Shown here: positions 8,804-17,328 of the stretch, one piece after another
Numbering within the stretch: position 1 is the first letter of the stretch
Layout: the number at the start of each line of letters is the position of its first letter
Assembly: GCA_038255145.1 (NCBI GenBank)
Contig: JBBSLP010000017.1
Span: forward strand, 23,971 to 87,970
DNA length: 64,000 nucleotides
Direction of reading: 5' to 3'
Source of the DNA: WHTX01 sp038255145
GTDB lineage: Bacteria; Actinomycetota; Acidimicrobiia; Acidimicrobiales; CAIXPF01
Translations under genes and position numbers: made by a program
Notes under the pieces: model-generated
What the model saw: the letters and a program-made list of their open reading frames with translations, nothing else
What the model was told of the DNA's origin: nothing
The model's database searches: none

Positions 8804-9946
8804 GTGGTCACCACCAACGGTCGCACGTTCCTCGGCCTGGCCGCGGCCCTCATCGTCATCGGGCTCATCTCGGGCTACGCCGAGCTGGTCATCATCGGCG
8901 TGGCCCTGGCCCTGGTGGGCATCCTGGCCTTCGCCTGGCTGCTCTTCCGGCCCCAGCTGTCGGCCGAGCGCGAGATCCGCCCCAACCGGGTGGTCGAGGG
9001 CAACCCGGCCCAGGCCGTGCTCACCGTGACCAACACGTCGCGGCGGCGCAGCCCGCAGATGGTGGTACTGGAGAACTTCGGGCGCTCGGTGGTGCCCGTG
9101 ACCGTGCCCAGCATGGCCCGGGGCGCCTCCCACACCCGCCCCTACGCCCTGCCCACCGAGCGGCGGGGGGTGTTCCAGGTCGGACCCATGACCGTCAGCC
9201 GCTCGGACCCCTTCCAGGTGGTGCGGACCGGCCAGCAGCAGCGCTCGACGGAGACGCTGTGGGTCCACCCCTCCACCCACGACGTGGCCCCGTTCCCCAA
9301 CGGCCGCACCCGCGACCTCGAAGGGCCCACCTCGGGCGAGGCCCCCCAGGGCGGCATCGCCTTCCACACCCTGCGCCCCTACGTCGTCGGCGACGACCTG
9401 CGCCTCATCCACTGGAAGTCCTCGGCCCGCACCGGGGACCTGATGGTGCGCCACAACGTGGACACCTTCCAGCCCCGTTCGCTGATCCTGTTGGACGTCA
9501 ACGAGTCCGTGCACACCGAAGAGGGCTTCGAGCACGCCATCCGGGTGGTGGCCTCCCTGCTGCTGGCTTCGATCCGCAACAACTTCCCCGTGCGCCTGCG
9601 CACCTCGGCCGGCCTGGTCATCAGCTCGGAGACGGGGGAGCGCATCGACCGCATGCTCGATCAGCTCGCCGCGCTGGAGCCGGTGCCCGACGCCGGTCTG
9701 ATGAAGCTGTCCCAGCAGGTGCGCAGCGAACAGGGCGGCTTCTCCCTGGCCGTGATCACCGGTCAGTCCAACGCCAAGGACCTGGCCCTCGTGGGACCTC
9801 TGCGGGGCCGCTTCCAGAACATCACCATCGCCCGCATGGGCGTCAGCGGGCGCAGCACGGTCTACGAACTGCCGGGCGCCGTGCTCATCAACGCCAGCAC
9901 CAGCACGGAGTTCGCCCAAGCCTGGAACCGGCGGCTGCGCCGGTGA
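8804..9946 (+). CDS. DUF58 domain membrane protein
   Basis: 380 residues. Two adjacent N-terminal membrane segments (about residues 8-47) precede an extracytoplasmic-type beta domain and the DUF58 signature GDDLRLIHWKSSARTGDLMVRHN near 205-225, followed by a VWA-like strand (LILLDVNESVH). DUF58 proteins are the constant partners of MoxR ATPases; some are linked to cell-wall or envelope stress. The GTG start lies 3 bp after the moxR stop, implying translational coupling. Confidence 0.9.
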   Translation: MVTTNGRTFLGLAAALIVIGLISGYAELVIIGVALALVGILAFAWLLFRPQLSAEREIRPNRVVEGNPAQAVLTVTNTSRRRSPQMVVLENFGRSVVPVTVPSMARGASHTRPYALPTERRGVFQVGPMTVSRSDPFQVVRTGQQQRSTETLWVHPSTHDVAPFPNGRTRDLEGPTSGEAPQGGIAFHTLRPYVVGDDLRLIHWKSSARTGDLMVRHNVDTFQPRSLILLDVNESVHTEEGFEHAIRVVASLLLASIRNNFPVRLRTSAGLVISSETGERIDRMLDQLAALEPVPDAGLMKLSQQVRSEQGGFSLAVITGQSNAKDLALVGPLRGRFQNITIARMGVSGRSTVYELPGAVLINASTSTEFAQAWNRRLRR

Positions 9947-10073
9947 GCCCGTCGGAACGGGGGGACGGACCGGAGGCTGCGCCGGTGATCGCGCCCCGCA
10001 GGTCGCCCGGGCGGGCGAGGATCTGTGTCTTGAGCAACAGCGAGGGCCTCGGCGGGCCGGGCGGAGGTGGCGG

Positions 10074-12332
10074 ATGAGGCGGTTCCTGGTCGTCGAGCTG
10101 GCGCTCGTCGCCGCGCTGTCCCTGGCCGCCGCCCAGGGATTCCACCGGGTCTTCGTGGGCACGGGCTTCCTCGGCCTGATCGCCGGCGCCGCCCTGCTGC
10201 CCGTGGTGGTCACCGTGTTGTGCGGGGCCCGGCGCATGTCGCTGTCGGGCGCCATCCTGGCCAGCGCCGTGGTCTTCGTGCTGTTCGCCCTTTTCGTGCC
10301 CCTGGCCGGGCTGACATCGAACCCCATGCCCACGCTGGTCACCATGCAGGAGCTGGGCAAGGGCCTGGTCAGCGGGTGGGCCGAGCTGCGCACCGTGAGC
10401 CTGCCCACCGAGGCCGACCCCCGACTGCTCGTCACCGCCGCGGCCGTCGTGTGGCTGGGGGCCACGCTGGGTGCCGAGATGGCGGCTCGCAGTCGCACCC
10501 CCGTCGCCCCCGTGATCGGCCCCCTGGCCGCCTACGCCGCTTCGCTGCTGTTCGCCGCCGGCCAGCCCCGCTCCCCGGTGCTGCTGCCCCTGGTCATCAC
10601 CGCCGGCTGCCTGCTCGTCATCCTGCTGCATGCCAACCGCTGGGCCACCCTCGAGCCCGGGGGCCGGCGCCTGTCGGCCCCACCCGCGGCCGACGGGCGA
10701 CCCCAGGCGGCCACGGCGGTGAACCCGGTGCGCCGGGTCGTCACCGGGGTGCCTGTCATCGGCGTGGCCCTGTTGGTGGCGGCCCTGGTCGGCTCCCTGG
10801 TCAACTCCCAGCCCGAGCGCGCCGCCTTCGAGCCCCGGCCGCTGCGTTCGGCCAACGTCGACAGCCGTTCGCTCCTCAACCCGTTGGCCGGGCTCCGCCA
10901 AGAGCTGGAAGACCCCCCGGTCGTGGTGTTCAAGGTCGAGACCGACCGGCTGAGCGACGCGCTGAGCGTGCCCCGGGCCCGGTTGGCCACCTTCGACGTC
11001 TTCGACGGCACCACCTGGTCGTCCAACGGCGAGTTCGCCAAGAGCGGCACCGTGCTGGCCGAGGTCCCCGAGGGTTCGACCGTCACCCGCCGCCAGGTGA
11101 CCCAGCGCTACACCCTGGGCGCGCTGATGGGGCCGTGGCTCCCGGTGACCGCCTTCCCCGTGGGCATCGAGCTCCAGAACCGACCCGTGGACCTGGAGTT
11201 CGACCCCTCTTCTGGCACCCTCATCACCGACGATGTCGCCCTCGACGGGCTGCGCTACCAACTGCAGTCCTCGATACCCGAGTACACCGAGCAGGAGCTG
11301 ACCGGGGCGGACCTCGCCACGGGGGACGAGGCTCGCTCGGATGAGGAGCTGCCCGGTGTGGTGCCCGAGGCCATCACCAGCCTGGCCACCGAGCTCACCT
11401 CCAGTGCCATCACGCCGTACCAGAAGCTCAAGGCCCTCGAGGAGGGTCTGAGCTCGGGCTTCGGCTACAGCCAGGAGGTGGCGCCCGGGCACAGCTACGG
11501 CCACATCGTCAACTTCCTGACCGAGGCCCGCGTGGGCTACGCCGAGCAGTTCGCCGGCTCCTTCGCGGTGATGGCCCGCAGCCTGGGCTTCCCCACCCGC
11601 CTGGCCGTGGGCTACCTGACCGTGGAGCCCAACGACACCGACGGCCAGCTCGAGGCGCTGCAGGAGGTCACCACCCACCAGGCCCATGTGTGGCCTGAGG
11701 TGTACTTCGACAAGTTGGGGTGGGTGCCCTTCGAGCCCACGCCGGCCGACCGGACCTCGTCCCCTGCGCCGCCGCCCCGGGCCGAGCAACCCGCGGTGAG
11801 CGAGGGTGGGCTGGTCGAGGAGCAGTCCCCGCCGGCCGGCTCCAGCGACGAGGTGTCGCCCGAGTCCCTCGACACGCCCGATGCCCTCGACAGCGGCGTC
11901 ATCATCCTGCTCGGTCTGCTGGCGTTGGCCGCGGGTGCGGTGACCGGCCTGCTGGCGGCCAAGGCGCTGGTGCGCGGTCGCCGTCGCCGCCGGGCACACA
12001 CCCCCTCCCAGCAGGTGCTGGGCGCCTGGGCCGAGGTGATCGACCGCCTCCTGGAGGTGGGGGTCGACGTCGACCGTTCCATGACGGCGCGCCAGGTGGT
12101 GGAGTTGTCCAACGGGCAGATCTCCGACCGGGCCCAGGAGTCCCTCGAAGCCATGGTCCCCATCGTGAGCTACGCCGTGTACGCCCCCATCGAGCCCTCC
12201 GACGAGTGGGTCTCCCAGATGCGGGTCCTCGCCGACGACTTCAACCACGCCGTGGTAGCCGGTCGACCCCTGCCCCAGCGGGCCATGGCTGCCCTCAGCC
12301 CCCGCCCCCTGCTCTACAGCGCCCGTCGCTGA
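10074..12332 (+). CDS. TgpA-like transglutaminase membrane protein, predicted inactive
   Basis: 752 residues. The N-terminal half has several membrane segments (about residues 1-250, DUF3488-like), then an extracytoplasmic region with a transglutaminase-like core at about 440-560, one more membrane helix near 605-630, and a C-terminal cytoplasmic tail (DUF4129-like). In this family the catalytic Cys lies in a GYCxxFA motif; here the sequence is VGYAEQFAGSFAVMAR, with Ala at residue 490 (codon GCC at 11541). The catalytic-His region is kept (HQAHVWPEVY, His about 538). The protein is otherwise intact, so it may be a pseudo-enzyme with a structural role. It is the third gene of the MoxR cluster, 127 bp after the DUF58 gene. 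Confidence 0.88.
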   Translation: MRRFLVVELALVAALSLAAAQGFHRVFVGTGFLGLIAGAALLPVVVTVLCGARRMSLSGAILASAVVFVLFALFVPLAGLTSNPMPTLVTMQELGKGLVSGWAELRTVSLPTEADPRLLVTAAAVVWLGATLGAEMAARSRTPVAPVIGPLAAYAASLLFAAGQPRSPVLLPLVITAGCLLVILLHANRWATLEPGGRRLSAPPAADGRPQAATAVNPVRRVVTGVPVIGVALLVAALVGSLVNSQPERAAFEPRPLRSANVDSRSLLNPLAGLRQELEDPPVVVFKVETDRLSDALSVPRARLATFDVFDGTTWSSNGEFAKSGTVLAEVPEGSTVTRRQVTQRYTLGALMGPWLPVTAFPVGIELQNRPVDLEFDPSSGTLITDDVALDGLRYQLQSSIPEYTEQELTGADLATGDEARSDEELPGVVPEAITSLATELTSSAITPYQKLKALEEGLSSGFGYSQEVAPGHSYGHIVNFLTEARVGYAEQFAGSFAVMARSLGFPTRLAVGYLTVEPNDTDGQLEALQEVTTHQAHVWPEVYFDKLGWVPFEPTPADRTSSPAPPPRAEQPAVSEGGLVEEQSPPAGSSDEVSPESLDTPDALDSGVIILLGLLALAAGAVTGLLAAKALVRGRRRRRAHTPSQQVLGAWAEVIDRLLEVGVDVDRSMTARQVVELSNGQISDRAQESLEAMVPIVSYAVYAPIEPSDEWVSQMRVLADDFNHAVVAGRPLPQRAMAALSPRPLLYSARR

Positions 12333-12809
12333 CACCACCGTGGGGCGTCAGCCCGCTCGGTTGCGAAGCACAAGTGGTGGGCCGCTGGCGTCTCTGGCCA
12401 CTTCTGGCCGGAGACCGGCACCTCGTCTGGGCATTCGCAAAGGACCCTGAACCTGGGCGGTACGCCATCGTCGCTAAAGACCTGGTGGCGGGCCTTGGGA
12501 AGCCGGCTCAGCGCCCTGAGTGGGCCCTGGCTCGGCAGATGGGCGGCAGTGCGGCAGTCATCACCGGGGCAGGGGTGGATGCTGCACTGTTGCGTAGGCG
12601 GTGGCGTCACTGCGGTCGCCCGGCGCTGTCAGCTCAAACCGGCTGCGAGCCCACCGAGCTGCGCCGTGAACGATCCCGCACCGCGGCGGTTCACGATCGT
12701 GCACAGCTCGCCTGGGACGACCTGCTCCCATCCGCAAGCGACAGCAGCCGGCCAGGACGGCTACACCCTGCGGGCCGCCCTGCGGGCTGAGGTCGGGGCC
12801 GGGACGCGG
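12333..12809. other. intergenic stretch with no recognisable gene
   Basis: The 550-bp space between the convergent transglutaminase and PKD-protein genes encodes nothing recognisable on either strand; open frames here are short and without family features. It holds one copy of a 58-bp dispersed palindromic repeat (12541-12598) and ends with a strong hairpin terminator. The codon-like GC bias of the neighbours is weaker here. Confidence 0.6.
12541..12598. repeat. 58-bp dispersed palindromic repeat, copy A
   Basis: Aligns without gaps to 57929-57986 at 47 of 58 positions. The right half reads GGTGGATGCTGCACTGTTGC; the left half is a rough inverse of it, so the element can fold into an imperfect hairpin. 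Both copies are intergenic. Confidence 0.65.
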
Positions 12810-12840
12810 CACGGGCCGGTGCGGGGAGCACCGGCCCGTG
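12810..12840. terminator. bidirectional hairpin terminator
   Basis: Perfect 13-bp stem (12810-12822 with 12828-12840) and a 5-nt loop, placed 43 bp past the stop of the leftward PKD gene and between two convergent genes. Confidence 0.8.
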
Positions 12841-12882
12841 GGCACGCTCAGCGGCCGCCTCGGAGAGGGGCCGCCAACGGGA

Positions 12883-15800
12883 TCAGGTGACGACGATGCT
12901 CACCTGCTGGGTCGCTCCGTTGCCGGCGGGGTTGGCCGACTGCAGGCGCACGGGGTACACACCCGGCGCGAACGCCCGCTGCACGGTGCGGGCGGCGACG
13001 GGCACGGGGTCGGTCCCGAACGTCCACTGCCAGCTGGTCAGCGGCGCCGGTGCGGTGGGCTCGACGGTGTCGGTGAACGTGAGGGTGGCCCCGGCCGTGG
13101 CCGTGTAGTTGCCCTCGCTGACCAGGGTGGCCCCGGTCACACCGATCTTGGGCGTCGGCACCGAGAGGGCCTGGATGGTGATGGTCTTGGTCACCGGGTC
13201 GCTGGGGCCGAACTCGTTGGTGACCGTGAGGGAGACCTGGAACGGCCCGGCCGTGGCGTACACGTGCTTGGGCGACGCTTCGGTGCTCGTGTTGCCGTCA
13301 CCAAAGTTCCACTGGTAGCTGGTGGCCCCGGTGGACCCGTCGACGAAGCTGACCTCGGCGTACTGGAAGTAGGCGTCGGGGGCGGTGAAGGCCGCCGTGG
13401 GCGGGGTGGGCACCACCACCCGCAGGACCTTGGCCGACTCGGCCACGACGCCGGCCGAGTTCCTGGCCACCAGGCGCACGGTGACGTCACCGCCCTGATC
13501 GAAGTTGTGGCTCACCGACTGCCCGGTGGCCGCCAGCCCGTCGATGGTCCACGTGTAGGTGTTGGTCCCCGGCCCCGAGGCGGTGAAGGTGATGTCCGTA
13601 CCGGCCCGCACCGTCTGGGGATCGCCGTTGGCGTGGACGGGACTGACGGTGAACGACGCGTTCGGAGGCTGGGCCGCGGGCTGCACGTTCAGGGTCCGCG
13701 CCGCCGCGGTGGCGCAGTTGCCGGGATCGTCGGCCCAGCACACCTTCATCGTCACCGTCAGGGGCCCGGGCGCCGTCGGGGTGTACGTCACCTGCTGGGA
13801 CCCGGCCCCGGGTGTCTGGTCGCCACCGGGGCTGAAGGTGAACACGGGAGCGGAGACCGCGCCAGGGGTGGTGTTCACGAAGGTGATCGGCTTGCCCGCC
13901 ACCCACTGGTCGTCCGGTTCCGACACCTGGAAGGCCGCGGCCGGCGGAGCCTTGGCCTGGGCGCTGACCACGATGTTCTGGGTACGGGGGGCCGACTGGG
14001 TGCCACCGCGTGCCACGATCAGGGTGACCTGGTAGGTGCCGGCGCTCGCGAACACGTGCACCGGGCTGGCTGTGGGGCCCAGGACGGGATCAGTGCTGTC
14101 ACCAAAGTCCCACCGGTAGGCGTTGGGCCTGTTCTGGGACAAGTTGGTGAACTGCACCGCCTGGCCGGCCACAGGCTGGTTCGGGTTCCATGAGAAGTCG
14201 GCCTGGGGGACGTCGGCCTCCCTGACCACGAGGAGGTGGGGCTGGGCCACGCTGCCGATGCCGGCCGCATCGTACGCGGCCATGTTCACCACCTTGAGGC
14301 CCGCCGACGCGTAGGCGTGGGTCGGGTTCTGGCCCTGACCCGTTACGCCGTCACCGAAGTCCCACTCCCAGCGGACGGCCGGACCGCCCTTGGTGGTGTC
14401 GGTGAACTGAACCGCCTGGCCCACCCCAACTGCGTCCCCGAGGCTGCCGCTGGGCTTGGAGGTGAAGCCGGCGTCGAGGCGCTCGCCCGGTTGCTTGGCC
14501 CGCACCACGATGCGGGTCACGTAGGGCGCTGACGAGCCCTGCGGGTTGCGGGCCACAGCCTTGGACTCGTAGATCCCCGGCGCCGACCACGAGTGGGCCA
14601 CCCGCGACGTGACGGTGTCGTTGTTGGTCTGCAGTGGGGTGCCGTCGCCGTAGTCCCACACCCAACTGGTGGGTCCGCTGTCGGCGGAGGCCGACAGCGC
14701 CGTGAGCTCGCCAACCTCGGGGCTGAACGGTGCCACCCCGCCGCTGGTGATCGAGGGTGCCCTGCTCGCGGCGGCCACGACGACGACGGTGGTGGTGTTG
14801 TCGCTGCCCTTGGCGTTTTTCACGGTCAGCTTGACCGGGTAGGCGCCGGCCTTGGCAAAGGTGGTGGTGAACAGGGCTGCTTCGGGCTGGGCCCCGTCGA
14901 CCGACCACTGGCGCTCGGACACGCCACCTTCGGAGGTGTCCTTGAAGGTCACCGTCTGGCCCTCGACGGGGTTCTTGGGCGTGACCGAGAAGCTGGCCAC
15001 CGGCTTGAGCACCTCGGGCACGACCACGACCCGCCGGGTGACTGTGCCGGGGGAGGCCGAGTTGAAGGCGGTGAGGATGACCGTGTACTCACCGGGCTTG
15101 GCGTAGGTGTGCGACGTCGCCTTGCCCGTCTGCACGGCCGTACCGTCGCCGAAGTCCCAGCGCCACTCGGTCACGGGGCAGCAGTTGGGGGGTGGCACCG
15201 TGGTGTCGCCGTCGAAGCCGATCTTCTGGCCCACCTCGGGGTTGACGGGGGAGAAGGAGAACTCGGGCACCGGGGGGCTGGGCACGCTGCGGTCGACGAC
15301 CTGGATGCTGGTGGCCGCACTGGTGGCCGTCTCGGCGCCGTTGGACACCGTCAGGCGCACCAGGAAGGAACCGGCCGTGGCGAAGACGTGCTGGAGGTCA
15401 CTCGTCGTCGCCGCCGGGGAGCCGTCACCGAAGTCCCACGTCCACGAGGTGACCGCCGGCTTGCCCGCAGGTACCTGGGAGGTGTCGATGAAGCGGACCT
15501 GCTGACCGATCTGGGGGACCTTGACGTCGAAGGTGAACGACGGGGTGAGCCGCTGCGGCGGGGTGGTGTCGGGGGTCTGGCCCGGGCTGGGCAGCGGCTT
15601 CTGGGTGCCGCTGTTGTCGCCACCGCTCGGCCCCACGGGCAGGGGCTTGAGGGTGGAGCCCCCGCTGATGGGGCCCGAGCCCGCCCCACTGGGCCCGCTG
15701 GGCAGGGGAGCCGGCGCGGCGTTGGGACCGGTGCCGGCCAGGGGGTCCGAGGGCAGGATCTGTATCTGGGCCGCCTTGGGGGCCGTGGCCGTGGCATCGA

Positions 15801-17112
15801 GCCCGTCGAGGCCCTCGGGGCCCGTGTCCGAGCCGTCGGCGCCCGTGCCGGTTCCGGTGCCCGTGCCGCCCTCGCCCTCGGCGGGGCGATCGGTGCTGAT
15901 CTTGCCGGTGGCGGCGTCGACGTCGACGCCCTCACCCTTCTCGGCGTCGAGGCCGAGGACCGAGGCGCTGTCGCCGGTGCCGTCGGCGCCCTGCTCGCCG
16001 TACTTGCTCACGATGTTCTTGATGCCGTTGCGGTCGAGCACCCCGGCCTCAGGGGTGGTCAGGCTGTTGAACCACACGTTGCCGTCATCGACGAGGAGCT
16101 CGAAGCGGGTGCCCTTGACGAGGACGACCTTGGTCGTCTGCAGGGTCCTGTTCTCGGCCAGGTCGACGATCAGCACCTCGCCCCTGTCGAGGACGGGGAT
16201 GTAGGCCACGTCGCCCGCCGTCACGGGTTCGCCGTAGGCCACGGGCAGTTGCTGACCAGCGCTGGTCAGCTGCAGTCCCACGCAGGCGTCGGCTTCGAGG
16301 TCGGCGGTGGCCAGCTGGCCGGTGCCGGGATCCGCAGCCACGGCCAAGGCCCGGGAGCCGTCACCGCTGCCGGTGGCCACGACCTCGTCACCGGAGTCGA
16401 CGCCCAGGCAGCTGTCGGCCCCGGGCTTGGCCGAGCCCTGGTCGATGGCCACCACACGGCCGTTGAGCGGGTTGATCACGTAGGGCTGGTCGCCCACCAG
16501 CACCAGGGAGCTGTTGCCCTCGGCCGGCGCGGCACCGGCCTGGGCGGTGTGGCCGTCGGGGTCGATGCGCACGACGGTGCCCGTGGCCTGGGCCAGCATC
16601 CACAGCTTGCCGGCGGGATCGATGCGCATCTGGGCCCGGCCCTGGGGCACGGTCACCTCGTGCAGGACGCGGCGGTCGGCGGGGTCGAGCACGAGCACGG
16701 TGCCCCGGCCCGAATCGAGCACGTAGGCGCCGAGCTGGTTGCCCACCATCTGCAGGCTGCCCGTGGGCCCGTCCACGATGGGGTCCCCGGTGAAGTCCAG
16801 GGTGGCGCCGTCGATGCGGCCCAACTGGCCCGACGAGCGGTCGAGGACCAGGGCCGAGTGCCCGGCCTGGGAGACGGTCAGCTCGTTGCCGGGCTCGGCC
16901 ACCTTGACGGTGGACAGCACCTGGTCGGAGGCGGCGTTCACCTGCATGACCATCCCCATGGGAGGTGAGGCCAACCACACCGAGCCGTCCTGCACGTCGA
17001 TGCGCGCCACCGCCGTTCCCGTGGCCCGCAACCCGAAGGTGACGAGCAGCACCGCCATCAGGCCGAGCAGGCCCCTCTTGCCCCAGGTCAGGGCGGTGGC
17101 GTTCGAGTCCAT
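12883..17112 (-). CDS. giant surface protein: beta-propeller-like domain plus about ten PKD domains
   Basis: About 1,409 residues. A single N-terminal hydrophobic segment (LLGLMAVLLVTFGLRATG, a signal anchor or signal peptide) is followed by a region of roughly 300 residues of short repeats (VLVLDPADRRVLHEVTV, VVRIDPDGHTAQAG) typical of YVTN/NHL-type propellers, a Gly/Pro/Ser/Asp-rich linker at about 390-520, and about ten PKD-like Ig domains of 80-90 residues to the C terminus. Several have the canonical WDFGDG turn; three have lost it. No sortase motif or C-terminal anchor is visible. The ATG at 17112 fits a GAGG ribosome site 7 nt upstream better than the ATG at 17118. It is probably a stalk or adhesion protein. 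Confidence 0.85.
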   Translation of the reverse strand: MDSNATALTWGKRGLLGLMAVLLVTFGLRATGTAVARIDVQDGSVWLASPPMGMVMQVNAASDQVLSTVKVAEPGNELTVSQAGHSALVLDRSSGQLGRIDGATLDFTGDPIVDGPTGSLQMVGNQLGAYVLDSGRGTVLVLDPADRRVLHEVTVPQGRAQMRIDPAGKLWMLAQATGTVVRIDPDGHTAQAGAAPAEGNSSLVLVGDQPYVINPLNGRVVAIDQGSAKPGADSCLGVDSGDEVVATGSGDGSRALAVAADPGTGQLATADLEADACVGLQLTSAGQQLPVAYGEPVTAGDVAYIPVLDRGEVLIVDLAENRTLQTTKVVLVKGTRFELLVDDGNVWFNSLTTPEAGVLDRNGIKNIVSKYGEQGADGTGDSASVLGLDAEKGEGVDVDAATGKISTDRPAEGEGGTGTGTGTGADGSDTGPEGLDGLDATATAPKAAQIQILPSDPLAGTGPNAAPAPLPSGPSGAGSGPISGGSTLKPLPVGPSGGDNSGTQKPLPSPGQTPDTTPPQRLTPSFTFDVKVPQIGQQVRFIDTSQVPAGKPAVTSWTWDFGDGSPAATTSDLQHVFATAGSFLVRLTVSNGAETATSAATSIQVVDRSVPSPPVPEFSFSPVNPEVGQKIGFDGDTTVPPPNCCPVTEWRWDFGDGTAVQTGKATSHTYAKPGEYTVILTAFNSASPGTVTRRVVVVPEVLKPVASFSVTPKNPVEGQTVTFKDTSEGGVSERQWSVDGAQPEAALFTTTFAKAGAYPVKLTVKNAKGSDNTTTVVVVAAASRAPSITSGGVAPFSPEVGELTALSASADSGPTSWVWDYGDGTPLQTNNDTVTSRVAHSWSAPGIYESKAVARNPQGSSAPYVTRIVVRAKQPGERLDAGFTSKPSGSLGDAVGVGQAVQFTDTTKGGPAVRWEWDFGDGVTGQGQNPTHAYASAGLKVVNMAAYDAAGIGSVAQPHLLVVREADVPQADFSWNPNQPVAGQAVQFTNLSQNRPNAYRWDFGDSTDPVLGPTASPVHVFASAGTYQVTLIVARGGTQSAPRTQNIVVSAQAKAPPAAAFQVSEPDDQWVAGKPITFVNTTPGAVSAPVFTFSPGGDQTPGAGSQQVTYTPTAPGPLTVTMKVCWADDPGNCATAAARTLNVQPAAQPPNASFTVSPVHANGDPQTVRAGTDITFTASGPGTNTYTWTIDGLAATGQSVSHNFDQGGDVTVRLVARNSAGVVAESAKVLRVVVPTPPTAAFTAPDAYFQYAEVSFVDGSTGATSYQWNFGDGNTSTEASPKHVYATAGPFQVSLTVTNEFGPSDPVTKTITIQALSVPTPKIGVTGATLVSEGNYTATAGATLTFTDTVEPTAPAPLTSWQWTFGTDPVPVAARTVQRAFAPGVYPVRLQSANPAGNGATQQVSIVVT

Positions 17113-17201
17113 CCGCATACCTCGTCCGTCCGCGTGCCGTCTTCCGCTTCCACCTGCGGACCCCCACCACCACGCAGGGCGCGGCCGAGGGGGCGAGACG
17201 A

Positions 17202-17236
17202 CCTCCCCATCCTAGGGGAGGACCCTGGTCCTCCCC
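17202..17236 (-). terminator. overlapping alternative hairpins
   Basis: GGGGAGGACC (17215-17224) pairs perfectly with GGTCCTCCCC (17227-17236), while its first part also pairs with CCTCCCC at 17202-17208. The two stems exclude each other. They lie between the thiolase stop (17329) and the PKD-gene start (17112), both leftward, so they may terminate the thiolase transcript or attenuate read-through. Confidence 0.5.
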
Positions 17237-17256
17237 CCGCGGGCCGCGCCGTGCGG

Positions 17257-17282
17257 CCGGGCGGGCGGGCGGGCGGGCGGGT
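17257..17282 (+). repeat. GGGC tandem repeat, G-quadruplex motif
   Basis: Six runs of GGG separated by single C bases on the plus strand (17259-17281). This satisfies the four-run G-quadruplex rule and is also a slippage-prone 4-bp repeat. It sits in the intergenic gap just past the thiolase stop. Confidence 0.75.
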
Positions 17283-17328
17283 GCAGGGAGGAGGACACGT
17301 CGGCGCTAGAGCTGATCCAGAGGCCGAT

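Noticed and set aside
12333..12809. A gene in the gap after the transglutaminase
   Set aside because: Open frames on both strands are short and show no family motif.
14593..16968. Long rightward frame opposite the PKD gene
   Set aside because: Antisense artefact of high GC; no domain, and the PKD frame is unambiguous.
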